A stretch of DNA of 25,497 bases from a virus. Of the stretch, positions 13,450 through 20,373 are shown piece after piece. The stretch's first letter is position 1; every line of letters begins with the position of its first letter. The notes beneath the pieces were generated by a model. That model worked only from the letters and a program-made list of their open reading frames with translations, searched no databases and was not told the origin of the DNA. Location: positions 1 to 25,497 of IMG/VR virus record IMGVR_UViG_3300042261_001024, one strand, 5' to 3'. Both the position numbers and the translations under genes were made by a program.

Positions 13450-13628
13450 GTTACATTTTGGAAGTACAAGAGGACGAAAACGGCGACCAATACATTGTTT
13501 TGCCTGACGAAATAATTGAAGACCTGGGCTGGCAAGAGGGCGATGTTTTGAATTGGGACGTGCGCGGAGAGGGTATTGTTCTTTCAAAGGTGAATGATCC
13601 TGCGGGTTATGAGGTGTTAGAGGATTAA
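13446..13628 (+). CDS. AbrB/SpoVT-like swapped-hairpin protein (60 aa)
   Basis: The 60 residues follow the AbrB/MazE-type pattern: a first strand YIVLPDEIIEDLGW (strand, then short helix), then the turn QEGDVLNWDV and a last strand GIVLSKV. In this family two chains swap hairpins to form a DNA-binding barrel. Here the protein is acidic (many Asp and Glu), unlike typical DNA-binding members, so it may bind protein rather than DNA. The ATG overlaps the stop of the upstream membrane protein. No toxin gene is adjacent, so an antitoxin role is not supported. It could be a late regulator. Confidence 0.6.
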   Translation: MSYILEVQEDENGDQYIVLPDEIIEDLGWQEGDVLNWDVRGEGIVLSKVNDPAGYEVLED

Positions 13629-13654
13629 AATAAGAAAATCAAGAGAATAAAGAA

Positions 13655-14287
13655 ATGTTTTACGGCGGTGAACGAAACGTCCCTGGCGCACCTGGTAATT
13701 TATTGGGCGGCGGGATTCCATTGCGTCAACTGTTTCCGGGCGCACCTTCCGACATTCCTTTTACTCCGGGTATGCCAGGCATAGTTCGCCCTGGAACTAA
13801 ACAAAAATTAAAAGACATTTTTCCGCATTTTCCCGGGGGATATGGCGGTGAAGAGGGTGGTCCACGTTATGGCACAACACCGGGGGGAATTGCGGGCAAT
13901 CCTGCGCCCCACGGAAAAATGTATGAGCAGCAGCCTAGAGATTATTTAGACCAAAGGATGCCAAACTATCCTCCGGGTTTCGGCCCTCAACCACAACAGG
14001 GTCAGCCGCAAATTCCACAACCCGGAACTCCCGTACAACTTGAACTGCCTTTTGCAATGCGTGGTTTGCAGGGCCCTGTTCCTATGGGTAATGCAGGCGC
14101 ACTGGCCACCAGCCCTCAAGGCCCTTATACACCACTGCCAGCCCCTGGCTGGAACCCAGGGATGATTAAACCTCCTGGTAATCCTAATTTTCGTCCGCGT
14201 CCCATGATGGAAAACATCGGTCCCACAGGTGCACCAATCCCATGGCCTTGGCAAGCCGCTGGATTCCAAAATAAATTTGTTTCCTGA
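13655..14287 (+). CDS. Pro/Gly-rich disordered protein (210 aa)
   Basis: This 210-residue protein is dominated by Pro and Gly throughout (for example FGPQPQQGQPQIPQPGTP), with scattered aromatics and Arg. It has no predicted secondary structure, membrane segment or domain. An AAAGAA run precedes the ATG; no clear Shine-Dalgarno is seen. It lies just before the portal gene, and the next small basic gene overlaps its stop. It may be a flexible virion or assembly protein; no function is recognised. The frame is intact and has no competing open frame of similar length, so coding is likely. Confidence 0.65.
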   Translation: MFYGGERNVPGAPGNLLGGGIPLRQLFPGAPSDIPFTPGMPGIVRPGTKQKLKDIFPHFPGGYGGEEGGPRYGTTPGGIAGNPAPHGKMYEQQPRDYLDQRMPNYPPGFGPQPQQGQPQIPQPGTPVQLELPFAMRGLQGPVPMGNAGALATSPQGPYTPLPAPGWNPGMIKPPGNPNFRPRPMMENIGPTGAPIPWPWQAAGFQNKFVS

Positions 14288-14412
14288 TGAAACGTAAAAA
14301 ACTAGTCAAGAAAGCACTTAAACACCCGGAGCTTTACGCTCCAGCGGAAATTGCTTACTTTAAGCGCTGGCTTTGGCAAAAGAAACAAGACAAAAAAACT
14401 GCTAAGATTTAA
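14287..14412 (+). CDS. small basic protein (41 aa)
   Basis: A 41-residue frame (MKRKKLVKKALKHPELYAPA...) starts at an ATG overlapping the previous stop (TGATG). It is strongly basic at both ends, with an amphipathic Leu/Tyr/Trp centre (EIAYFKRWLWQKK). It resembles short RNA- or DNA-binding peptides by composition only. A -10-like TGCTAAGAT at its 3' end (14400-14408) might drive the portal gene. No family is recognised. Confidence 0.6.
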   Translation: MKRKKLVKKALKHPELYAPAEIAYFKRWLWQKKQDKKTAKI

Positions 14413-14435
14413 TCAAAGCAAGAGGCAAATAGTTA

Positions 14436-16772
14436 ATGGCCGCCGACGCTAAATCAAGACTGAAAGAAATTATTGACTCCTATCTTGAAAAAGATGGTGG
14501 AGCAATGATTGATACTGGCGTCGTTGCCTCCCATTTAGCTCAGATGAAACTCTTTGGCATTCGCCAAGGGGTTGAGTTTTTTCCGGCACAAGATAATTTT
14601 GGCAATCAACGCAAAGACTTTATCGATCGTGTAATCAAATACAATCAAATTGATACGCGCCTTGATTCCATCTGGGATTATTTCCTTTGTGATGGCCAAG
14701 GTCTTTTTTATATTCGTCCTACACAATCTAATTATCGTCTTTACTACTTCCGTCGTCACGAATACAGAACTTACTACAACGTTGACGGTGAGCTTGACGA
14801 AGTCGTAATCATCTACAGCTATAAGGTCCGTCGTGGTTTTGGTTACGAGCAAGAAATTCAGGCAGGCAGTTTAACAGGTCCTGCCACCATGGGGCAAGGA
14901 GCCAAACGATATATTCGTCTTTCGATTAAAAAATCACAAATTGAAGAGACACATTCAGAAGGCGAAATGTCTTTTGAGCAACCACAATATTCCGTAGCAG
15001 GTAAAACTAAAACCTTTAGAAACACGCTTGGTTTTATTCCTTGCGTTGAAATCTTCAACAATCCCAAGGGCTTTGCAACCGAAGGCTTTGGTGAGTTTGA
15101 TGCGCTTGCCAATCATATTTGCACGCATGACGAACTTGTGCGCACCATGCGCAAGAACGTTCAATTCTTTGGTAACCCAACACTGCTTTCTTCTCGTCCT
15201 AAGACAGACCTGATGGAGTCTGGTGGTGATGCTGTGGTTCAGCGTCCTTCTATTGCCGCCAACTCTGGGTTTGTTGGCATGGGTGCCCTCAGCCAGTCAC
15301 GCTTTAAAGCTGATCCGATTGCTCGTGGTGTTGACGGCCAGATTAGGGTTCCACGCGTTATTGCAAACCTGGAGCCAAACGACCGAGTTGGTTACATTGT
15401 TCCAGATGCCATTACGGGTGACCAAAACTCATTTGCTCGCCAGTACCGGGAAGAAATTAGAACTGCACTTGGCGGTGTTGATGAGCTTTCTATTTCTGCT
15501 GGTGTGACAGCAACTGAATATAAATCTTTGTTTGGACGTGTTTCAGCAACATCCAAGAAAAAAGCAAATTCAATTTATACCTATGGTATTTGTCGCTGTT
15601 TGGAACTGATTATTTACCAAGAAGAACGGTTGTTCCGCGAAACGCTAGCCGCAGCTGCTGGCATGGAAAAGCCAATTACTCCTCCCGAAGGCGCAACACA
15701 AGAAGAAATTAATATGTACGAAGATGCAATGAGCATCTTTGAGGATCGCGTCAAGCAGTTAATGATGGCTTGCTTGCGCACTCAACAAATCCCTCCCGGT
15801 GTTTTAGGTTTAATTCCTGATGGCGATATCACCATCCAATGGCGCTGGTTGGGACCCGTTTACGAAGATTCGACCCAGGATGTACTTAACAACTCCATTG
15901 TGGTTCGAAATCTGCAAGAATTAGGTGTTGATAGCATTGAAGCACTGAAATACCTCTTCCCGTCAAAAACGGATGAGGAGCGGGCCGCGATGTTATCGGG
16001 GTTCCCGTTCAGGATGGTGGGTGAATTGCAGAATGCATATTCTCAATTCGCTCGTCTTGTGGGGGGAATGATGCAGACCCCTCACCCGCAATCACCGGAT
16101 TTACCGATGGCTGCGGATCCGCGATTGGATTTGACCCCATATCTGTATCGCACTTTAGAAGCTCTACAAAAGGAGATGAGTTATGCAGGACGCTACCGTC
16201 CAATCGATCCCACAGACGAGCCCAGTACAACCGGCGGTGGCTCCAAGCAGCTACGTGGCTCCGGCACCGGCTCAACAGGCAGCCCCGGTGGCGTATCAGG
16301 TGGGTACCAGCTACCCCCAAGCGGTACCTCAGGCAGCCCCCAGCTACCAATCAGCCCCTACTCAGTACGCCCCCCAATTCCAACAGGAAGCACCCCAGGC
16401 GAATCCATGGGAATCGGCGTTCAACAAGGTGGTGAACCTGCTGAGCGCACCAGTTCAATCCCCGTTCCAGGGTCAACCGTCAGCACCGACGACTCAGTTT
16501 ACCCCGGCCAATTACGGACAAGCCAGCAGCCAAGCTACGCCACAATCGGCGACGCAGACCTGGCAAGCCAACCAGGCTTACTCGCCCAGCTCTTCCCAAA
16601 CCTCCTCGAATCCATCCTTGGAGCAAATCGCGGATTACCTGGGGCTGAGCAACGACAGCCGCCAAGTGATCGAGGCGTTCGGGGTCGAAGCTCCGGCAAT
16701 TCTCAACCAGTACGCCCTGAACCTGGAAGGGATGCTGGACAACGCCGTCGAGTGGGGAAGCCGCGCCGCTAA
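14436..16772 (+). CDS. portal protein (778 aa; last ~196 residues overlap next gene)
   Basis: This is the dodecameric vertex ring for DNA entry and tail attachment. The fold is inferred from length, position after terminase and before scaffold and capsid, and the alpha/beta body (SIWDYFLCDGQGLFYIRP and YYFRRHEYRTYYNVDGELDEV near residues 85-130), which resembles podovirus-type portals. Central regions have the long helices expected for clip and stem. The body seems to end near residue 583 (LEALQKEMSYAGRYRPI). The remaining Ser/Gly/Pro-rich tail is encoded in the region where another gene runs in the +1 frame. Whether that tail is functional or an accidental frame extension is unclear. Confidence 0.8.
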   Translation: MAADAKSRLKEIIDSYLEKDGGAMIDTGVVASHLAQMKLFGIRQGVEFFPAQDNFGNQRKDFIDRVIKYNQIDTRLDSIWDYFLCDGQGLFYIRPTQSNYRLYYFRRHEYRTYYNVDGELDEVVIIYSYKVRRGFGYEQEIQAGSLTGPATMGQGAKRYIRLSIKKSQIEETHSEGEMSFEQPQYSVAGKTKTFRNTLGFIPCVEIFNNPKGFATEGFGEFDALANHICTHDELVRTMRKNVQFFGNPTLLSSRPKTDLMESGGDAVVQRPSIAANSGFVGMGALSQSRFKADPIARGVDGQIRVPRVIANLEPNDRVGYIVPDAITGDQNSFARQYREEIRTALGGVDELSISAGVTATEYKSLFGRVSATSKKKANSIYTYGICRCLELIIYQEERLFRETLAAAAGMEKPITPPEGATQEEINMYEDAMSIFEDRVKQLMMACLRTQQIPPGVLGLIPDGDITIQWRWLGPVYEDSTQDVLNNSIVVRNLQELGVDSIEALKYLFPSKTDEERAAMLSGFPFRMVGELQNAYSQFARLVGGMMQTPHPQSPDLPMAADPRLDLTPYLYRTLEALQKEMSYAGRYRPIDPTDEPSTTGGGSKQLRGSGTGSTGSPGGVSGGYQLPPSGTSGSPQLPISPYSVRPPIPTGSTPGESMGIGVQQGGEPAERTSSIPVPGSTVSTDDSVYPGQLRTSQQPSYATIGDADLASQPGLLAQLFPNLLESILGANRGLPGAEQRQPPSDRGVRGRSSGNSQPVRPEPGRDAGQRRRVGKPRR

Positions 16773-17133
16773 CGCGATCCAAGGCTATGCCAACTTTGCT
16801 GTTAACGAGCACCAGGAGAACCTGGCCTACAACGAGATTCTGACCAATCCCGATGTGCTCAGCGACTATACGCTGAAGTTCTTTGGTCCGGAAGGTCCGT
16901 ACCCTGTGTACGAAAGCGAGACCGAACTTGAGCGTCCTGGTTATCGCACTGAAGCGATCAACCCTGCCATGGGTCAGTTCCCTGCTCCTCCTGCTGCTTC
17001 CGCTCCTCAACAACCTGAGAATTTCTGGGGCGGCTTCCAAGAGCAAATGACGCGTGATCCTCAGAATGCCTGGCGCCTTCTGAATCAAGCCCAGCCTCAA
17101 GTTGTTGCCAACAAACTGTTCGTGATGGAGTGA
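16183..17133 (+). CDS. putative scaffolding/head-assembly protein (316 aa)
   Basis: The ATG has the strongest ribosome site in the window, AGGAGATGAG at 16171-16180, so start and expression are well supported even though the first 590 nt lie inside the portal frame. Residues 1-145 are Pro/Gln/Ala/Ser-rich and disordered, with one helix (WESAFNKVVNLLS). From about 146 the protein is acidic and helical (SLEQIADYLGLSND...LNLEGMLDNAVEW). Position between portal and capsid, acidic helical body and short basic-poor C-terminus (QPQVVANKLFVME) fit a scaffold that is later lost. Codons are C/G-ending, like the capsid gene. Confidence 0.65.
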   Translation: MQDATVQSIPQTSPVQPAVAPSSYVAPAPAQQAAPVAYQVGTSYPQAVPQAAPSYQSAPTQYAPQFQQEAPQANPWESAFNKVVNLLSAPVQSPFQGQPSAPTTQFTPANYGQASSQATPQSATQTWQANQAYSPSSSQTSSNPSLEQIADYLGLSNDSRQVIEAFGVEAPAILNQYALNLEGMLDNAVEWGSRAANAIQGYANFAVNEHQENLAYNEILTNPDVLSDYTLKFFGPEGPYPVYESETELERPGYRTEAINPAMGQFPAPPAASAPQQPENFWGGFQEQMTRDPQNAWRLLNQAQPQVVANKLFVME

Positions 17134-17136
17134 GCA

Positions 17137-17754
17137 ATGGTAAACCTTGCTGGCAAATACGCTAATTTAATCAGCAAGAGACCTGTTGCCTCTGCGGTGG
17201 CTGGCGGCTTAAGTGCCGCTGGCCTTGCCACCCTTGGCAATATCGTTTCGGGCCAAGCTCAAGGAGAAGGCTCAGGTCGCCTTGGCCTTGAGGCGTTAGG
17301 CGCAGCTGGTTTAGGCGCAGCCGTTGGATCTCAAATTCCCGGTTTACGCGGAAGAGCAGCAAGTATGATGAGAAACATTGGGGCAGTTAGTCTTGGCAAC
17401 CCCGGTGCAGTCGCTAGACGCGCAAAAATGTCGCCAAGTGAAATTCAATCTGCCGAGTTTGCTCGTGACATTTTAAATAGTGCGGTTCAGTCAGGTGAAA
17501 ACCCTGCCAAATTAAGAAGCGATCTTAAAGCCTCTGCACGTCGCACACAAACAGGCATCAATACTGTCGGCATTCCACTTGCCCTAACAGCTGCTGGCGG
17601 ACTTGGCGGTATGATTGGCGGTGGCATTGGAAATGTTGGACAATTAGTTGGCATCCCTGGTTTACAGCAAGACATGCCAGTTGATCCTGAATCCTATGGC
17701 TCCAGCAATTCGGCTGGGGCACGCTATAAAACGCCCACTATGCAGTACGTGTAA
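17137..17754 (+). CDS. glycine-zipper protein between scaffold and capsid (205 aa)
   Basis: This 205-residue protein has Gly/Ala hydrophobic segments at about 16-37 (VASAVAGGLSAAGLATLG), 48-66 and 143-172 (GGLGGMIGGGIGNVG), with a basic polar middle containing KMSPSEIQSAEFARDIL. It resembles the 5440, 6012 and 7002 proteins in composition and segment style. The start is 3 nt after the scaffold stop (TGAGCAATG). A membrane-active virion protein next to the capsid gene is plausible; lysis is less likely in this position. AT-rich codons resume here after the GC-rich scaffold gene. Confidence 0.65.
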   Translation: MVNLAGKYANLISKRPVASAVAGGLSAAGLATLGNIVSGQAQGEGSGRLGLEALGAAGLGAAVGSQIPGLRGRAASMMRNIGAVSLGNPGAVARRAKMSPSEIQSAEFARDILNSAVQSGENPAKLRSDLKASARRTQTGINTVGIPLALTAAGGLGGMIGGGIGNVGQLVGIPGLQQDMPVDPESYGSSNSAGARYKTPTMQYV

Positions 17755-17859
17755 TTAAATAAATTACCAACTGCTAAAATTCTTGTTAGATAAGACACAT
17801 GTTGTCTGAATCTTTCACCCGATAAAAACACTTCCTGAGACACTGGAGGATAAACTAAA
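17755..17859 (+). promoter_or_regulatory. major capsid gene leader and promoter
   Basis: The 105-bp gap holds an extended -10-like TGCTAAAAT at 17772-17780, a small hairpin AGACA/TGTCT with loop CATGT at 17793-17807, and a strong Shine-Dalgarno GGAGGA at 17845-17850, 9 nt before the GTG start. It is the longest leader in the head region, consistent with separate strong expression of the capsid gene. Confidence 0.55.
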
Positions 17860-19026
17860 GTGTTCATTGATAACGACTTTCCAAAGATTTTGGGCGCGGA
17901 GCTTTACCGCCCCCACCCTGCGTATATCGCAGAAATGGCTGTGGAGCCCGTGGTCGTTCATGACTTCACTCGCCAGCCTGGTCAAACCGTTCAGTTAGAC
18001 CGCTACAAGTTCTGGGGTACCCCTGGTACTAAGGACAGCCGTGAGCGCGTGGCTGACCAAACCATCGGTACTGCCAACAGCCGCAACATCACCAAAGAGA
18101 AGGTGCTTGTTGTGCTGAAGGAATACACCGGTCCTGCGGACCCGGGCGATCCGACCGAGCCGTCGACCTTCAAGATTGCTCGTGAGACCCTGATCACAGC
18201 TCAGCGCCTTCTGCTGGACACGGGCAACCTCAACATGTTCCACCAGTCCATCGGTAGCCTGACGCTGCTCGATGACTACCGTCGTTGGCGCGACCGCGTG
18301 TTCATTGATGAACTCGCCAAAGCCGAAGCCAATGGTGCCGCTTCTAGCACCCAAGGTGGTTACTACTTCCCTGGCGGTAAGACCAAGAACGCTTCTGGTC
18401 AAATCACCTACACCGCTACTGAGTACACCGCTGATGTGCAGCAGTTCTCGGTTCGCACCGACCTGCTGACCGTGGTGAAGGATCTGCGTAAGCGCAACGT
18501 GCCGACCTTTGCTGATGGTCTGTATCGTTGCATCTGCGATCCCACCTTCATGATGCACCTGCGTCGTGATCCTGACTTCCGTGAGATCGCCCGTTACTCC
18601 GGCAACCCTGGTCAAGGCATGTACATGGGCAACCCCATGATGCCGAACAACACCAGCTTCTACATGGGTCCCCAGGCCGGCCAAGGCTACTTCCTGGCTG
18701 GTGAACCTGTTATGCCGACTGGCGTGCAGTTCGAAGGTGTGAAGTTCTTCGAGTCGACCAACTTCCCGACCAAGAACGTGACAACCTCCTTCGCTGGTAC
18801 CGGTGGCACCTACGCTTCCCAAGAAGTTGCCCAAGGTTACTTCTTCGGTCCCCAGGCAATCGGCGTTGGCATCGGCGGCCCGAATGCTCAGGTGTTGATC
18901 AACAACAACGATGACTTCAGCCGCTTCATCATCCTGATTTGGCAACTGTACGCTGGCTTCGAAATCCTGAACAAGGACTTCGTGACCACCGCGTTCAGCT
19001 ATGTCTCCGATGACGGCGACGTTTGA
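17860..19026 (+). CDS. major capsid protein (388 aa, probable HK97 fold)
   Basis: This is the shell protein of the head. The 388-residue length, position after portal and scaffold, and dedicated leader with strong ribosome site all fit. The N-terminal part (PAYIAEMAVEPVVVHDF then TVQLDRYKFWG) and the central LRKRNVPTFADGLYRCICDP, followed by DFREIARYSG, resemble capsid proteins of the N4-gp56 type by eye. The C-terminal part is Gly/Phe-rich with FFGPQAIGVGIGG. The start is GTG. Codons are strongly C-ending, as expected for the most abundant protein. A long minus-strand open frame opposite it is an artefact of that bias. Confidence 0.85.
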   Translation: MFIDNDFPKILGAELYRPHPAYIAEMAVEPVVVHDFTRQPGQTVQLDRYKFWGTPGTKDSRERVADQTIGTANSRNITKEKVLVVLKEYTGPADPGDPTEPSTFKIARETLITAQRLLLDTGNLNMFHQSIGSLTLLDDYRRWRDRVFIDELAKAEANGAASSTQGGYYFPGGKTKNASGQITYTATEYTADVQQFSVRTDLLTVVKDLRKRNVPTFADGLYRCICDPTFMMHLRRDPDFREIARYSGNPGQGMYMGNPMMPNNTSFYMGPQAGQGYFLAGEPVMPTGVQFEGVKFFESTNFPTKNVTTSFAGTGGTYASQEVAQGYFFGPQAIGVGIGGPNAQVLINNNDDFSRFIILIWQLYAGFEILNKDFVTTAFSYVSDDGDV

Positions 19027-19058
19027 TTCTCGTAATACTTAAACAAAAGGACAAATAA

Positions 19059-19856
19059 ATGACCTATCTTTCGTCTAAAAAAATCTACCCAGGTAACTGG
19101 GCAGAAGCCCTGAACGGCTGGTATAAGAATATTGATACCAACGACGACGGTACTAATAACGCTTCCAAGGGTGGCCCCACTTCCGTGCTGGCTACCCCTG
19201 GTTACCGTTATTTCCAGCAGCGTGGTTACGTTGCGGTGACCCAAACCTCCGGTTCACCCCTGGTGACCGGCACCGTGATTGTGCCTTCTCCTTACCGTCA
19301 AGATGACACCCGCCCCGACATCACCGGCATGGTGATTTCCGGCTCTGCTGCCCAGCCGATCTATGTGTATCGCGCTGCTATCTCCGTGGCTTCTGGCTGG
19401 GGCGATGGCCGTGTTGCTAGCGGTGTGTATGCCGCCACCGGTAACGTGATCTCCTTCGGTCGCGATTCCAGTGGTCCTACCGCCGCCTCTGGTGTTGGCG
19501 AAGGTCCCATCCAGGCCAATCTGACCTCCACCGTTTCTGGTGACGCCGCTACCAAGATCTACTTCGCTGGTGGTAGCCAGGCCTTTGGTACCAACCCCTT
19601 CATCACCGCTACCGGTGCTGCTGGTGTGTCCGGTGGTACTCTGTACTACACCAACACTGGTGCCGTGACCCTGAAGGTGTTTGCCAAGGGCGCCGCTAAT
19701 GATACCAGCACCTCCGGTGGTATCTACATTTCGGACGCTGATTCTTCCGCTGGCAAGACCGGCTACCTCGCTGTTGAGGTGTGCTACATCCAGCCCGATG
19801 ACGCTCCTGCTTACGACGATATCGAAGCATATCTTCCTAACCGCACAGTTAGCTGA
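19059..19856 (+). CDS. putative head decoration/structural protein (265 aa)
   Basis: This 265-residue protein is rich in Gly, Thr, Ser and Ala and in short beta strands (for example TGTVIVPSPY, VYRAAISVASGWG). It has no membrane segment and ends in an acidic stretch (DDAPAYDDIEAYLPNRTVS). It follows the capsid gene directly and shares its C-ending codon use, indicating comparable expression, as for a head cement or decoration protein. AAAAGG lies 10 nt before the ATG. It resembles the 23850 product in size and beta-rich composition but not clearly in sequence. A minor tail protein is the alternative. Confidence 0.65.
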   Translation: MTYLSSKKIYPGNWAEALNGWYKNIDTNDDGTNNASKGGPTSVLATPGYRYFQQRGYVAVTQTSGSPLVTGTVIVPSPYRQDDTRPDITGMVISGSAAQPIYVYRAAISVASGWGDGRVASGVYAATGNVISFGRDSSGPTAASGVGEGPIQANLTSTVSGDAATKIYFAGGSQAFGTNPFITATGAAGVSGGTLYYTNTGAVTLKVFAKGAANDTSTSGGIYISDADSSAGKTGYLAVEVCYIQPDDAPAYDDIEAYLPNRTVS

Positions 19857-19868
19857 ATAGGTTAAACT

Positions 19869-19893
19869 AGGACCAGAAATTAAATCTGGTCCT
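19869..19893 (+). terminator. hairpin between decoration gene and HhH gene (attenuator-like)
   Basis: A perfect 8-bp stem AGGACCAG/CTGGTCCT with loop AAATTAAAT starts 12 nt after the 19856 stop and ends 1 nt before the ATG of the next gene. There is no T run after it, so it is not a standard terminator. It contains the only purine-rich AGGA ahead of that ATG, so folding would hide the ribosome site and lower translation after the highly expressed head genes. Confidence 0.5.
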
Positions 19894-19894
19894 T

Positions 19895-20305
19895 ATGCTT
19901 TACCAGCACAAAAAAACTGGAGCCCGCGTCAAAGTTGTAAGCGAATGGGATAACGGCGATTGGTTCATGGTCGAAGACCAGGACGGTCGCCTTTATACTG
20001 CTTACAAGAATGAATTGCTGCCCGACGAAGCCGCCACCAAAAAGGTGATAGCTTTACAGGTTAAAGACAAGGCTTCTCAAGAAGAGCCTCGTACTTTTCC
20101 TCCCGATAACCGCTTAAATATCAACGCTGCAACCGCTCAAATGATTGCAGATCACATTAAGGGTATCGGTCTGAAAACAGCACGAGAAATTAAAGATCTT
20201 CAAATGTCCTTATCGGGTGAAAGATTTAATTCTCTTGAGCAGTTAAAGCAAATCAAACGTGTTGACTGGGATGCAGTTTTAGCAGCGGACTTGATTCGCG
20301 TATAA
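19895..20305 (+). CDS. helix-hairpin-helix protein with N-terminal SH3-like part (136 aa)
   Basis: Residues 1-42 look like a small beta barrel (ARVKVVSEWDNGDWFMVED). Residues 73-134 follow the ComEA-type double helix-hairpin-helix pattern: LNINAAT, then GIGLKTAREI (hairpin at 90-92), then FNSLEQLKQIKRV. In that family the hairpins contact the DNA backbone non-specifically. In a head or connector setting it could instead be a protein-protein module (the HhH-like fold recurs in head completion proteins). The start is immediately after a hairpin that may limit its translation. It ends at a strong terminator. Confidence 0.65.
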   Translation: MLYQHKKTGARVKVVSEWDNGDWFMVEDQDGRLYTAYKNELLPDEAATKKVIALQVKDKASQEEPRTFPPDNRLNINAATAQMIADHIKGIGLKTAREIKDLQMSLSGERFNSLEQLKQIKRVDWDAVLAADLIRV

Positions 20306-20321
20306 CCCATCTCTTGATAAG

Positions 20322-20346
20322 CCCCTGGAATACCAGGGGTTTTTTA
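20322..20346 (+). terminator. intrinsic terminator after head gene block
   Basis: CCCCTGG/CCAGGGG (7 bp, loop AATA) is followed by six T. It lies 17 nt after the HhH gene stop. It is the clearest + strand terminator in the window and marks the end of the head transcription unit. Confidence 0.92.
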
Positions 20347-20373
20347 TTTTAAAATAAAAGAAAAGAGTAATAA

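Noticed and set aside
13446-13628. AbrB-like protein as antitoxin of a toxin-antitoxin pair
   Set aside because: Neither neighbour resembles a MazF, VapC or other toxin; the upstream gene is an anchored coiled-coil protein and the downstream one is Pro/Gly-rich.
16480-17100. 206-codon minus-strand open frame opposite the scaffold-like gene
   Set aside because: It is the same codon-bias shadow effect; the opposite strand has a strong ribosome site and fitting context.
17995-18945. 316-codon minus-strand open frame opposite the capsid gene
   Set aside because: It is a result of the strong C-ending codon bias of the capsid gene; it has no ribosome site and is antisense to a certain gene.
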